From: Melampsora larici-populina 98AG31
Lineage: Eukaryota; Basidiomycota; Pucciniomycetes; Pucciniales; Melampsoraceae
DNA: 64,000 bases
Assembly: GCF_000204055.1 (NCBI RefSeq)
Contig: NW_006768809.1
Location: 444,535 to 508,534 of the forward strand
Direction: 5' to 3'
Made by a program: the position numbers and the translations under genes. Below the pieces are notes generated by a model. It worked only from the letters and a program-made list of their open reading frames with translations. It was not told the DNA's origin and searched no databases. Below, one piece after another: positions 1-13,600 of the stretch (within the stretch, counting starts at the first letter, position 1; each line of letters opens with the position of its first letter).

Positions 1-390
1 CAATTCATCAATTAAAGTTTGATGAGTAGAAAGTAATGAGCTTTGTTCGATATTCAAAAACCTAACCGCACAACGTAATTCGTTTCTTTCTTGTCTTAAT
101 CTTGAAATTAGTATCATGATTTGATTTGGTTCGATTTGTTGATTTGGTTCGTTGATTTTATTACTATACTTTTTCATCTGTTTCATCATTTAAATTAATC
201 CAATCTCGCCTCAGTGAGAAGAACGTATGACAAGTTTTTTTAATAAATGATGCTTGGTACTTACATTGAGAGTTTCTTGTTCAGAAGATCGAATTAAATC
301 TTCAATCCTTTCTTCATGTTCAATCATCTTATTATTATTTTCTTGAGGATTACTTAAAGTTCTAGATTTAGATCTAGTCGAGTTTTGCAT
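1..390 (-). CDS. Coiled-coil protein, 5' part only
   Basis: The start codon is at 388-390. Exon 1 (265-390, 42 codons) is followed by an intron with a GTAAGT donor at 264 and a CAG acceptor at 178. Exon 2 (1-177, 59 codons) stays open to the window edge, so the 3' end is missing. The 101 visible residues are hydrophilic and rich in E, Q, N and R, with runs such as EHEERIEDLIRSSEQE and ISRLRQERNELR. This suggests an alpha-helical coiled coil. No catalytic motif or signal peptide is visible. It lies head-to-head with SSU72, with 322 bp between the two start codons. The function is unknown. The exon structure is well supported by frame closure. Confidence 0.6.
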
Positions 391-619
391 GATGATAAGA
401 ATGATCCAGATTGAAAGGTTCGGTTGGTGAGTTGATATTTCAAATTTGAGTCTTGATAAATGAAAGTCTTGCCCTGATAAGAGATATTAATTAAATGAAT
501 TTCATCGTACTACTAGACTTTTTCTGATGAAGATATCCTATTTTAGTAGTTCAATGCTTTATTATGAGTTCTTTTAAAAGAAATCTTGGAAATCCTCAAA
601 CAGAAAGACTACTAAAACT

Positions 620-663
620 CGGTACCGTGTCTGACACCGTGTATCCGGTACTGTGATATAAAA
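620..663 (+). promoter_or_regulatory. Possible core promoter of SSU72
   Basis: A TATAAAA sequence at 657-663 lies about 50 bp before the SSU72 start codon. Just upstream are two near-identical decamers, CGGTACCGTG (620-629) and CGGTACTGTG (646-655), with ACACCGTG between them. The repeated element may be a factor-binding site. No experimental support can be seen from sequence. Confidence 0.3.
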
Positions 664-712
664 ACCAACTGATCTCCAACTTGAAGCCAAACTCACACTC
701 AAACCAACCAAG

Positions 713-1787
713 ATGTCAAGCAATGATCCAAGATTAAGAGCAAGATTAGCTGCTTCAACTTCAAACCAACCTCAACCTCAACCAACTCCACCAGATCATC
801 AGTCTTCATTACCTCCAACTCACCAAGAACAAAGTACCACCACAACCTCACCAAGTTCAACTACTCCTTCCAACCTAACCCCTCAGAATGGTAGCAGTAG
901 TACCAATCCAGATGAAGAAAGAGAATTAAAACTTGCATCACGTAACTGGTCATTTTGTGTAGTATGCGCAAGTAACCAAGTAAGTCTAGCTCTTCAAACC
1001 TCATTTCTCATCCACCAACTCACCATTTTCGTTTTCGTTTTCTTCCTTTCTTTCTTAAATAGAATAGATCAATGGAAGGTCATAACGTCTTGGCGAGAGA
1101 AGCCTTTAGAGTCACTTCAGCAGGTACAGGTTCGATGGTCAGATTACCTGGTCCTGCAATCGATAAACCGAATGTATATCCATTCGGTACTCCTTATGAT
1201 GATATGTATCAAGATTTAAAAAATAAAGATGAAAGATTGTAAATCAAACTCAACCCAAATCAAACCTTTAAACGAAAAACACTAACCAAACATCTTTTTT
1301 TGGGGGGTTCTACACTTGGTTTTTTTTCTTTTGGTAGATATACAGCCAATGGAATCTTATCAATGTTAGACCGAAACCGACGAATCAAAAGATCACCCGA
1401 AAGATGGCAAGAAGGCATCTCAGGTTTAGCCGATATCATCATCACATGTGAAGAAAGATGTTTTGATTCGGTTTGTGATGATTTGTTTTATCGAGGTGGT
1501 GAGCTGAACAAACCGGTTCATTTGATTAATCTTGAAATTAAAGATAATCATGAAGAAGCTTTTTTGGCTGGTCAAGCACTGGTGGATTTGTGTGGTTCGA
1601 TTGAAGAATGTACCGATTTGGATGGTCAACTTCATTTGGTCCTAGAACGTCAGATGGAAAAACATCCTCATCAACTTATTCATACTGGTTTGTCTTTCTT
1701 TATTTGGGGATTCTTGGTTATGGGTTTACTGATGCTTAGATTGGTTTTGATTTTCTTGATCTTTTCATCTTAGTTGCATATTATTAA
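713..1787 (+). CDS. SSU72: RNA polymerase II CTD phosphatase SSU72
   Basis: Four exons (713-979, 1063-1238, 1338-1687, 1774-1787) encode 268 residues. The low-complexity Q/P/S/T-rich N-terminal extension of about 75 residues is longer than in human SSU72. The catalytic CX5RS motif spans the first intron (C85-ASNQN-R91-S92). Downstream are family blocks: [34 protein letters not shown], and [16 protein letters not shown]. The last exon is only 14 nt and supplies the VAYY C-terminus, matching the VCFY end of the human protein. Family knowledge: SSU72 is a nuclear cysteine phosphatase that removes Ser5 phosphate from the polymerase II C-terminal domain and works with the cleavage/polyadenylation complex. 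The gene looks intact. Confidence 0.95.
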
Positions 1788-3408
1788 CCAAAACTTATCA
1801 ATTTTTTGAATCTGCAATATCACTAGAAGTGAAGAAGTATTCAGATTCAAAAGATAATGGTGGATCAGAAACCTTTCATTGAGTCAACCAATCTGTATGA
1901 AATTCACAATTCATTTAACAAACTTGTTCAAATACCATTACCAAGTGATAAACACAATCAAACCAACCATATCAACCTACTTACAAATCAGTAACCCCTT
2001 ATTCCTACAAAAGATCTCATATCCTGACCTACTTCCCCTTTTCTCAATCCTCATCAATTTATCATTATTTTTATCATAAAAAAACAACTCATATTTCAAC
2101 ATCTGTTATTCACAAACCAGAAATTGTAAAAAAAAGAAAAAGGCATGAAATGCTACATGTATATACAAGCTCTGAGTTAACTTCAAAGTAAGAGAAAATC
2201 GTATTATGCAATCTTCCTCTAGATGTTCTCTTATGTGATCCAAAGAAAAAAAAATGGAGCATACATGCAATTTTACAACTTCCTGAGAAACTCTAACTTT
2301 TACCTCCTGACAAGTTCCAATTATCGAATTTCTTGTTTAGTATACCCTTAATAAGACTTGGTGATCCAATCACAACAATTAAGAAACCTTAAGATGAAGT
2401 ATAAAGTTCAAGTTCAATACGGAAAACAAGTAAACAAAAGAAACCTTTGAATAAACTTCATTTCATTTCTCATCAATCCCCAACTTCTTTGCATTTCCAT
2501 TTCCATTTTAGTCATTCTTTTCAAAATCTACCAAAATCTGAATCTTCTAACCTCTCTTTATCTCTCTCTCTTACAAAAAGTATTTTCTTGTTATATAAAA
2601 TAAATATACCATATTTACTCTTCCAAACCATCCCCCCCCCAAAAAACAAAAAAAAACAATTATATTTAATTCAATGTGGAAAATAAAAGAACGACAAAAG
2701 AAAAAACAAAATGTAATGAATCAAACGAGTGTATCAAAAAAAAAATCTTCAAAGTTATATCATGTTTTTTTTGGTTCTAAATCTAAATAATTCAAAGTAA
2801 ATAATTCAAAGCAAAAGCAAAAGAAGAACGAATTAACGAATGATAAAGAAACTATTAAACCAAAACCAAAAAATAAATAAATGAATCCAAATGTACAACT
2901 AGCTTTTTTTATTTTTTTTCTTTTCTTTTCTTTAAATATAAACCAAGTTTTCAAAATCATACAATAAAACCACTATATTCAATTTTTTAGATTTTTATAA
3001 AAAGAAAAGTTTTCAAAAAAAAAAACCAAACCAACTACTTCTCCTCTCCAAAAAAAATACCCAAATCAAAAGACATACAAAAACCAAAAGACCAAAAAAC
3101 CAAAAAACCAAAGAAAAAAAAATGTTGTAATACATACACAAGAAAAAAATGGAAAATAAGATGTGTAAAGATGAAAACCAGTTAAACAAGAATGACTATA
3201 GATAAACAAAAGATCAAAATGATAAAATATATTTAAAGCATCAAAATAAAAACCATCTCAAAGAACCATATAAAAGAGCATGTAAAAAACCATATAAAAG
3301 AACCATGTAAAAAACCCATATAAAATAAGCATCAATAAAGCATGAAAAAAAGTCAAAGAGCCAAGTTTATAATACAAATCACCCTCCTTAAAAAACCAAA
3401 AACCCCAA
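1788..3408. other. AT-rich intergenic DNA
   Basis: This stretch lies between the convergent SSU72 and kinase genes. It holds many poly-A and poly-T runs and CT-rich patches, especially at 2450-3360. Short open frames here are compositionally biased and show no recognisable protein. Both 3' untranslated regions probably lie in it. Confidence 0.6.
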
Positions 3409-6400
3409 TCACTTAATCAAAGAAGGACCAATAAAACAAGACCTAGATCTAGAACTCAACATCATCGAATTCGAATTAGAATTCGAATTAGAATTAGCAT
3501 TCGATTGTCTATTACTCGAATGACTATGACTATGACTCAACCCAAGTTTTCTATTCTGAGGACTCAAAGCATCCTTCATCCCAAGATACCCACTCGTCTT
3601 CGATCCTCTACTACTCTTGATCTTCAACCCTTTCAAACTACTCTTCTTTCCTCTTTCAAGACTTCCTAATCCCTTACCCGTTCCTACCCTCACACTCGTC
3701 GTTCTAATCCGATTAGTAACAGGTGTAGTGATCATCATCTTAGATCTTTCTTTTCTCAATGGACTAGCAGATAGGTTACAAGAAACCTTGGTATTCCTAA
3801 CCAAACCAGAAGAGTTCGTTCTTCTTCTAATTTCCGCACCACTAATCTTTGATGAACAAGGACTGATCAAACTTTTTTGTTGATTCGATTCTCCATTACT
3901 TTGTCTTCTGGTTTGATGAATCGAATTAACTTTCACACTACTCGTTCGGATTCTACTCTTAATACTCTGTGGAATCTTACTTTGAACTTCTTCTTTTCTT
4001 TTGATTAAACTTTTGGTTCTTTCAAGTTGGTTTGGACTACTAGATAAACTATTCCTAGTCTTTCCATATTGATTAATACTTGTGTTCTTATTAGGTGTAC
4101 CATTCTTTGAAGTTGAAGTTGAAGTTGAATTTAACTTTGAATTTGAACTTGAATTTAACTTTGAATTTAAATGTGAAGGTAACGGTGACGGTGATGGTGA
4201 CGGTGACTGATCCACAGAATTTCCATCACCCAAACCAACCTTTTCAACTTTCTTTTCTTCTATGACTCTAGGACTCAAACCTACTCCAACCAACGCTTTC
4301 TTCTCACTTTTGTTTTCCATTCGAGACTCCTTAAATAATTTCCTAGGTTCAACTTTGACTTCATGATTCTCAAATCCACTCGGTCCATTCGCAGATCTAG
4401 GTCTATACCTTGAAACTCCCTCACTTTGAACCTTAATGTTCGGTCCTGCAGTCTTGGGTCTTACATTCATCAAACGTGATTGAACTGCTGGTTTTCTTGG
4501 ACTTTTCATTCGTGTTATACTTGTAGTAGTAGTCATAGATCCAATGGTTTGATACACCTGTCGATCTTTGGGTGTAAGAGTTGATTCACGTTCGCAAGAT
4601 TGATTCGAATGTCGATTCTTCTTCATGGATTCATTCTTTGATCCAGTCGTCAACTTTAATGCTTGATAGACTTCCTCCTCTTGTTCTCCTTTCACATCGT
4701 CTTTGATCATCTTCACTCGCGTCGTTCGCTCCACCGCCACATTCAGCTTCTTAACCGGTGGTTCTCCTTCCAGATGATCCTGCTTGTTCACATGAATATC
4801 CGTCGCAGGTGTTTGTAGTTCAGTATTGATGAGTTTCTTAACCACAGCAGGAGTCTTGGTCACATAATGTCTCCCATTAGCCAAAGTAGGTGTTCTTTCG
4901 GTATTCAAATTCTCTTGTTGTTGTTGATGATGTCCTTGAAGTTTACTATACGGTACAGGTACCCTTTTAGTCATCGTAGACACAGGTGGTGTGTTTTGAC
5001 ATTGTGGTGTAAGAACGCGTGGAGGTAAACTATTCTTCTTATGAGGTGTCTTAGTAGTATTCAGTTCAGGTTGATCACGAAACACTTTGATAGACGAAGT
5101 AGTTTCGGGTTTAATTTTACCGTTCGTAACTAGTTGTTGAATAGGTTTATTGATCGGAGTAGGAACACCTTGTTTAGTTTCAAAAGTTTTCAGACGATCT
5201 TGAATTGATGATCCGATTCCAATCACTGAACGACGCGAGTGAGGCGATGAGCTATGTGATTCGAAAAACGGGTGAAGCATTCCATTTGCACAAGACGTAA
5301 GTCTTCTCTTGGGATCAGGTTGAACCATTGACTTGAGTAGATCTTTCAATGATCTCGAAAGCTGATAGACTCCTAAGAATTCGCCAGTTAGAGTCCTGTG
5401 ATAACAAAAGATTCAAACGTCAGATATGCCAAGAATCAAATTAACCGTGAAGCCAGATGGGTGTAGGAAGGAAAAGTGACGAACCTTTCGTAGTAAACTT
5501 GTAATGCCTCTTTGGTTAAGAATTCCTCGTGATCATCTGATTCAAATGGTGTACGGCCTACAACCACTTCATACATGGTAATACCTAAAGACCAGATATC
5601 ACTCAATCTTTCATCATGCGGCTCTCCTCTTGCACGCTGTGGAGATAAATACTCTATGGAAAACCAAGAAAGATACAGTGGAACGGGTGAGTTTCATTAA
5701 ACCAAGTGTCTGTGCGCGTCTGATGATTTCAATCTTCAAAACTGGATGAAATCAACTGACCTGGTGTACCCCAACTAAGTTGACTCCAATACTTCTTTTC
5801 ACCCTTTTCACCTCCTTCCCAATCTGATCCATAAGAGACGGCAAACCTAATGATAAGAATACATCAAAAGGAAACCCAATCAAATTGATCAGAATCAAAG
5901 TCTAATATTTTTTTCCAAACATCAAAAACTTAAAACTGACCCAAAGTCAATAAACACAGGTTGATCTTGTTCACTGATGACCACATTAGCCGGTTTAATA
6001 TCATTATGAGTGATATGATGACGATGTAAGAATTCGATACCCGCAAGAAGACCACGTAGATAAGGTAAAGTTTTAGGATTCGATTCAGACAATCTGACGG
6101 GTAAAAGGTTAGGATGAAAGGCCATGGTAAGAAGTGCATAAGAAGGAGTAATAATAAACGATGAGATCCTAAGAACGTTGGGTGATGGATTAGATTTGAA
6201 TCTACGTAAAGTCCTGTGAAGGAAAAAAAAAAGGTTAGTTGAGTCTAAGATGATCGAAAGATATTTGGACGGTTCGATCAAGGGATAGAAAAACTAGATG
6301 AAACTTCAATCACTCAACTTGAATTCACCCCATAAAGATTTCACACGAGCATTGGTTGTGTTTGAAGTTTTATCACGATGAACCAATTTGATGGCTAAAG

Positions 6401-6843
6401 TTTTTTTTAATCTTAATTGATTCTTATCATTCAAAGAAGGATTAGTAGAGATACGCCAAATTGAACCCCAATTCCCATAACCGATTTCGGTTTCAAACTG
6501 GTCATAAGAAAAAAGATAAGTTGTCATTTTGAGAGATAGATAGAGAGAGATGAAGACTAACAGTATATTGAGCCGCGAGTTCTTCATCAGTGATACTAAA
6601 GATATCATGTGGTAATGAAGAAGAAGAGTTGTCGTTGTTGCTGTTGTTGTTGTTGGTAGTTGTAGGTTGATGTTGATGTTGATGATGATAGTCAGATTGA
6701 TTGAGATGATGATGATGATTTGTAGAAGAAGATGAAGATGAAGAGGTAGTTGAAGAAGAAGAAGTTGAAGTAGTTGAAGTAGGTGAAGTTGAGATTGAGA
6801 TGGGTTTGATGGTAGTTAGTTTACTTGGATTACTTTGAATCAT
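3409..6843 (-). CDS. Serine/threonine protein kinase with long basic tail
   Basis: Six exons (6562-6843, 6319-6497, 5941-6213, 5761-5846, 5485-5653, 3409-5395) encode 991 residues. The first 94 are S/T/N/H-rich low complexity. The kinase domain runs from about 95 to 400: glycine-rich loop GYGNWGS (100-106), ATP lysine K131 in LAIK, catalytic loop HNDIKPAN (H223, D225), DFG at 243-245, then WGTPEYLSPQRARGEP and DIWSLGITMYEVVVGR. The usual HRD arginine is N224. After the domain comes a tail of roughly 590 residues, rich in S, K, R and T-P/S-P pairs, probably disordered and possibly DNA- or microtubule-binding. I cannot place it in a named kinase family. The substrate is unknown. All splice joins close in frame. 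Confidence 0.85.
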
Positions 6844-7904
6844 CTTGTCTGATGGATCGATGGAATAAGAAGATACTAAGTACTATTGATGAAAACCTTC
6901 TTGTTTACTTCTTTACTTCTGAGTTGATGTTTGATTTCTTTCTTTCTTTCTTTCTTGATGACCGTTCGATGGGGTTGATGGTGAATTGGTTTGTTTGGTA
7001 TCTTCATTCGTCAATAATCAATTAAACTCAAACTGTATCTTGAATTGATTGATAACTCTATGTGAATTTCAATTCCATCCTTCAACTTTCTCATCACCTT
7101 CACTCCACATTCGATCTTCTATCATCTTCTTCTGCTCAAGGGAACAATCACATATGATCACGAATCCCAAATGGGTAAATTCATCGATCACTTGTTCGCA
7201 GCCGAAGGTGCAACGGTGAGGAGCAAGTAGCTCGACACCAAGGAGGTCTTGGAACCCACATCCAGCTTTAAAGTACACTATCGATGATCAAGCTTCTGAG
7301 GATATAAAATAGTGGAAATATGGCGAAACTTGAAACATAAACAAACTGATTCATATCTTTTAGTGTGCCTGTTTCTAACATTCTTGGGGTTTCATGAAAA
7401 TCCAAAAAGAACACTCATCAAGTTAGGCGTACAAAGGAAAATGACCTCAAAAAAATAACTTGTCAAATAACTTCCAAAAACTTCACATCCCTTATGATTC
7501 TCATCATCATTTTCAAAAAAAAACTAAATGAACACAAATAAACAAGTCTTGTGGAAAATCAAAGGCATCCATATGGTGTTACAGTCAATTGTAGCTTGGC
7601 CAATCGTTTTTTATTTTATTTTTTACTCACATACAGGTCAATCTATAAGCATAAACAGCCTTATACTGGGACTGTGGACTTGTTAACCGGTTTTGACGGT
7701 CAATACCCTCAACACCACACCTCAATACCCTCGACACCACATCCCCAACTTCCTTTCGACACCATATCCCCAACTCATCTGGCTATCTTCGAATCACTTC
7801 GAATCACTTTGAATCAACTTGAATCAACTCAAATCACTTCAAATCAACTCTTGACTCTTTGCATCACTTGGAATCACTTCTATCTACTCTTGACTCTATC
7901 AAAG
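6844..7904. other. Intergenic region
   Basis: This is the upstream region of the kinase gene and the lead-in to the decayed gene at 7.9 kb. It contains a TTTC microsatellite near 6940-6955 and an A/C-rich stretch. A 69-codon minus-strand open frame at 7069-7278 lacks an ATG and is stopped just upstream, so it is not called as a gene. A run of ACTTCGAATCACTT-like short repeats lies at about 7790-7870. Confidence 0.5.
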
Positions 7905-10013
7905 ATGCCAAAAGGACATTCAAAGTGCCAGGCTCAACTCAAAGAGGAAGCAAAAGCTTTACAAACTGCGTCAGTCTCCAATATCTTCCTTCATCAACAA
8001 TACTCAATACTTTGTGTTTTGTTTAGTGCCAATAAATGAGCCAAACAAGCTCCACGCAAAGGGCTTAGCCCTGATCTTGGTCTAGTAAGCTCTTCCACTT
8101 ATTCAAATCAAATCAAATCATTAGACTGATTCTGGTTCTGATTTGATTGATCAACTCCTTTGTTAAGACTCAATCACCACTGGGAAAACATCAGGTATGG
8201 ACCACACCTCTATCGTAATTTGGAAATGGACCATCTGGACCCTTGTCAAGAGCCAGGCTTTTGTGAGTTTTGTTGTAAACACCATCCCGAGGTTGTTTCT
8301 GGTGAATGCTCTTTTCTCTCAAAACTGTTTCATACACATCAAACTGACTTATTCACCGTAGATCCCAAAATTGAGGTCATGCAACCAAACTTACCATTGT
8401 ATACTCCTCCACCCGCTCCAGCTACTAGATCCAGCTTTGTGGCCATCAAGGATCCTTTTGCTGTTGATTCAGGTCCTATGGATCCAATGCTTGGAGATCA
8501 AACTGCTCCGAAAAGTAAGTCATGATACTTTCTCTCTTCCACCTCTCTTCTCTCACAACTCGCTCAAAGCTTGAAACTGACTTTGCTTCCATTAGATCCA
8601 AAAGTCATAACTGTAACATCATCTCCAACTCCAGCAGCTGCTGAAGTTGCGGTGGCCAAGCGTAAACCGACCCAAAGCCTAGTGGATTCCCACATATACA
8701 TCCCAAAGCATCTTTCCAACACGGAAAAACAAGCTGGAGTGGCGACTTCCTATGTGGACTACGCAACCAAGGAGCCTTTAGCAGAGCTTCTTCAAATGCA
8801 TGGGTTTTCCCCTGATGATTTGAAGATGTCTCTTTACGATGCCTGCAACGACCACAAGAAGCCATGTGGAGACTTACTGAAGATAGCCAATGAAAATAGT
8901 CAGATGGCTTTCAAGGGATATGTGGTACATGGTGGCAACTTTGGTAAGACAGCATCGCCTACCATTCCGGAAAAAGATACTTTTGATCAATTCAAGGAGA
9001 TGCTCCTTAAGAAAGAAGGTAAAGAGGTTGGATTTCATCTTTTCATGGCAAATCCAAAGAATCAAGCCAGAACGGATTCAAGAGTAAGTCTCGTTCCACT
9101 TGTTTTCTTTTCATTATCTCAGATTCAAGTTGATATTGATTTGATTCTGGATAGGACATGCTATTTGACCAATCATTGGCACATAGCCATCCAGCAGCAT
9201 TGGATGCTGCTCATCACGGCGTAGTAGAGATGTTGGTAAGTTTCTACCTCTCTTTTTTAAACTTTCTTCATGTTTTTCTCTAACTCTTTCCACTTTCATT
9301 TGAGCAGACCATTGGAGTTAACGCAGCCATTCAGGCTGAACACACAAATCTTATGCGCCAGTACGGACATACCAACATTGCTGGTTGGGAGTGCATGGGT
9401 TACATTGAACCGGATGATTTGACCATCGTGATTTACTTAACACATTCCTTGATTGAGACGTGGGCAAGTGACATTGTAAGTCCAATGTTCTTACTCAATA
9501 TCATGATTTCACATCAAAAATAGCTGACTTTTGTTGATTCTCTTGATACAGGTTCATAAGTGATACGGTGCTACGCAGATCACTCCTCCTTGATGTGTCG
9601 CATTCAAATGGGTCTCGATCGACCAAGTCAAACCTTTGAAAGGGTTAGCAAGGTCCAATTCTACACCCTCAGCATTGCAAACATCAATGGTCTCACGTGG
9701 CAACGGGTTATTCTCATTTAATAACAACAACAGCCCAGGACCTCACATCAAGTCAAACTCTCCAGCCCTGGGGCCAATCCCAGATTTTGAAGATTACCTC
9801 AAGTTCTGTACAATTAGCCCCGCGGATCACATCACTAGACAACTCCTTTCGCAGTACGACATTGTTGACTTTGAGATGTTTGAATCCACCAAGCTCACTT
9901 GTGCAAAAATGGAGGCGTTGGGGTTTCAATTTGGTCCTTGTATTCGCCTCCATGATAAAGTCTCCTCTTATCAACAGGAGCTCAACAGAAGAGCTAGAGG
10001 AAATTATAATTAG
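7905..10013 (+). pseudogene. Decayed multi-exon gene, function unknown
   Basis: A protein-like frame can be followed through exons ending at 8515, then 8596-9083, 9155-9235, 9308-9475 and 9552-10013, each joined by good GT-AG sites in frame. The 5' part is unclear: an ATG at 7905 opens a basic segment (MPKGHSKCQ), but its junction to the next exon could not be resolved. The final exon carries two in-frame TGA codons, at 9561 and 9591, 30 nt apart. The frame then continues for 140 codons to TAG at 10011. Visible parts are a P-rich segment, a middle region beginning SLVDSHIYIPKHLSN, and a C-terminal block (DHITRQLLSQYDIVDFEMF) that resembles a SAM-like fold by inference. If the first TGA is the true end, a shorter gene remains possible. 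Confidence 0.5.
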
Positions 10014-10507
10014 TGTTGTGTCGTATTGGAAAAAAAGTATTGACTGTCCTGTAAAAGAGTCTTATTGTGTTGTAGCTACAGTACAGTGTAAAACATCAAA
10101 GCTTATCCACATCTTATTGTCTGCTTGTTTGGTCCTTAGAAAATTTTGTCTGTTTGTTGTTTGATGTTCTGTTTGTCAACAAGTATGGTAATGCAAATCC
10201 TCCTTAGTGAACAAATTGATCTGCCAAAGATTTCCCAGACTCAAGTGAGATTCATTGTTGGCTTTCACTCACAGTGAGAACAAACAAAACACTAATTATT
10301 TCTTGGTGTATCAAGAAATCTCACAACACTTGAGGCATTTCTTAAAACTCATTGATTTTCTCACTTTGGTGTAAAATTTGACCTCTCAACACCATGATTC
10401 AAACTTAAGAAATTGGAATAAAAAAAAATCATTTCTTTGACTATTCTTGAGATGAAACCATAAGAAGAGATTTCAACAACACTGTTTATAGCAAGAATAT
10501 TTGATAA
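10014..10507. other. Non-coding flank before the assembly gap
   Basis: AT-rich sequence without a convincing open frame. No copy of the copia LTR sequence (14037-14442) is seen here, so the 5' LTR is not in this flank. Confidence 0.5.
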
Positions 10508-10607
10508 NNNNNNNNNNNNNNNNNNNNNNNNNNNNNNNNNNNNNNNNNNNNNNNNNNNNNNNNNNNNNNNNNNNNNNNNNNNNNNNNNNNNNNNNNNNNN
10601 NNNNNNN
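10508..10607. other. Assembly gap (100 N)
   Basis: A run of exactly 100 unknown bases, the usual placeholder for a gap of unestimated size. The missing 5' LTR, gag and protease part of the copia element probably falls here. Confidence 0.99.
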
Positions 10608-10683
10608 ACAAACCGTCTCTGGACCCCTGAGTTGAAAATGTTGTCATACTAATGCTTACTTTTCCTACACGGATCCTGTAAAA

Positions 10684-13600
10684 TTGGCCAGCCTATGGCA
10701 CAAACGATTGGGTCATCTTCACCCCGATGCTGTGATTTCTTTTCTTCGCCGATTCAAATCCATATCTATCTGTCGTAAAGATTTTCTTCCCTGTGACGCT
10801 TGTGCGATGGGCAAATTAACTCAGTCTCCATCCACCTCCTCATTTCATCGTTCACCTGATTTACTCAACATTGTACATAGTGATCTCCTCGGTCCTATAT
10901 CCCCAGCCACGAAATCTGGTTTCAAATATGTTGTCACTTTCATTGATGATCATACTCGATATACTCAAATATACCTTCTGAAATCCAAAAATCAAACATT
11001 TGAGTCTTTCAAACATTACAAAGCCTTGATGGAGAAAAAGTGTGCAAGAAAGATTCTCAAATTAAAATCTGATCGAGGAGGGGAGTACTCGTCAAATGAT
11101 TTTCTTCAATATCTTAAAGAAGAAGGCATTGAGATTGAACGAGGACCAGCTGAACGTCCTACAGCCAATTCAGTTGCTGAACGTTTTGGTCGAACGTTTT
11201 TAGGGAGGATACGCTCTCAACTGATTCACTCAGGTCTCCCGCTTCATCTTTGGGGGGAACTGGCAAAGTATTGCGTACTTCAGATTAATTGTTCTCCACA
11301 TGCCGCATTACAGCACAAAACTCCGATGGAAACTCTTGAAGCTCTCCTTCCTGGCCATGTTCATCCATTCGATGTTGATCGTTTCAAGCCTTTCGGTTCA
11401 CTCTGTTTCGCAGTGGACAGAAGTCGAAAATCAAAAGTTGGTCCATTGGCTAGGCGTTTCATCTTTATTGGACTAGAAGAGGGGGCAAGAGCAGCTCGTC
11501 TCTGGGACAAGCAAACTGGTCGTGTATTTGTCACGGGGGATGTAGTCTACCAAGAAGAAACCTTTCCTGGTTTACATCCGACTTTATCACCTAATGTTCC
11601 GGAGGAACTACTGCTGCCTGAATTTACCAATTCGGTAGCCCCATCCAAGATTACCCCAGTTCCGGAGACTGAATCTGAAGAATCTTCACCAGCCAAGGGT
11701 TCCAACATCCCTTCTACTCCGATTAGAGCGGATTCACCAATCATAGATTCACCTAATCAGACGCCACCTCGACCGAATCTTTCCATTCACAATTCTCCTT
11801 CTGTTTCATCTCCGGTCTATCCTAAGGTTCGGATTCCACTGAGTGCCTCAATTCATGCTCCGAGGTTAGCCGTCGAGTCTCCGAACCGTTTTGAACAGTT
11901 ACGGGATTTGGTACCAGTCACTCCGCCCCAACGATATGATGTTTATCGTGAGACTGATGTATTGGACACTCCGTCTGATCCATCGATCCATTCATCGGCT
12001 CCTTCAGTAAATCTCTCTCCTACTCCTAATCGCACGGAAACAGAAGATTTTCAGAAACCAATTTCAATTAACTCATCTCCCTTATCATCCGTTTCCTCCG
12101 TCCGGGTGTCGTCTAGGTCTGGAACTCCTAATCAACCATCAGACCAACAGCCACTGGATGAATTGGTTCAACAAGTTGAACCGGTTGTGAAGTCTTCTCC
12201 CTCTCCCGAACCTTCCCCGATTCCAACACCTCAGCCATCTCCGAGACCACCATCACCGCCTCCACAGCCTATACCTCCTCCAGCGCCTACACGCCGCTCT
12301 GGACGTACTAAAAAGGCGCCTGTTCGATACGGTTTCCCTTCGACTTCTGTGGCAACTACCTCCCAATTTGGTCCAATGATTGTTACTAATACAAGATCAA
12401 TCATCCCTGATCGTTGGGGTTTCTCTGCGACCACTGGAACGGATCCCGACAGTCCAACCTATACTCAGGCGATGGCTAGTCCAGATAAACAAGCCTGGCT
12501 TCATGCGATGGAAGAGGAGTTCAAGTCTCTCATGGACCATTCTGTTGGAAAGCTGGTCGATCCTCCTCCAGATGCTAACGTTCTTGGGGGGATGTGGATC
12601 TTTAACAAGAAGCGAGACGAGCACAATCGAGTTATACGTTTTAAAGCTCGTTGGGTGGTTCTTGGTAATCATCAGATCAAGGGCCTTGACTATAATGATA
12701 CCTATGCATCGGTCGGCAAGATTGACTCACTACGAATTCTACTTGCTTTGTCAATTGCTAGAGCCAAAGGTAACAGACGTACTAGGCGAATGAAGATCCG
12801 TCAATTTGATGTTGTCACTGCTTTCCTCAACAGTGGTATGAAAGACCTCGTATATGCTCGACAAGTTTTGGGTTTTGAACATCCGACTCAAAGACATCGA
12901 GTATGGTTGTTGATCAAATCTCTCTATGGAACGCAACAGGCTGCTCGTCGTTGGCAACAACACTTCGGAGCGACAACAGCCGGTTTTGAAATCTATCCCG
13001 TCTCGTCTGACTCAGCCGTCTATGTCTTGAACTGCGCTCTTGGACTACTCATATTACATCTTCACGTCGATGACTCATTAGTGTTTTGTGACAATGATGA
13101 GCTTTTCTTCAAATTTCAAACCTTCATCGATTCCAAATACAAACTCAAATGGACCGATCGACCCACATTATACCTTGGGATAAAGCTGGATATTGCTGAA
13201 GATGGTTCTTACATTAAAATCTCCCAATCTCACTATATAGAGTCTTGTCTTGAACGATTCGCCATGGTGAACTGCAGGCCGGCGAAAACACCCCTTCCTC
13301 AAAAGACTCTACTGACCCCTGGATCGACTGAAGATATCGAAGCAGCCAAAGACATACCTTATCAAGAACTCGTCGGCTGCCTTCAATGGATCTCTGCCTG
13401 CACCCGTCCAGACATTTCTTATGCTGTATCACAACTCTCAAAGTATAACTCAGCATGGACGGTATCTCATTGGATGGCTGCTAAGCACGTTTTACGATAC
13501 TTACGGGGTACCCAAGAGCTTTCAATTACTTACTCTGGGGGGACTGATGAACCTCAAGCTTACTCGGATTCGGATTTTTCACAATGCTCATTAACTCGGA

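Noticed and set aside
7069..7278. 69-codon minus-strand frame with several Cys residues
   Set aside because: No ATG in the frame and a stop only four codons upstream of its start. No splice partner found.
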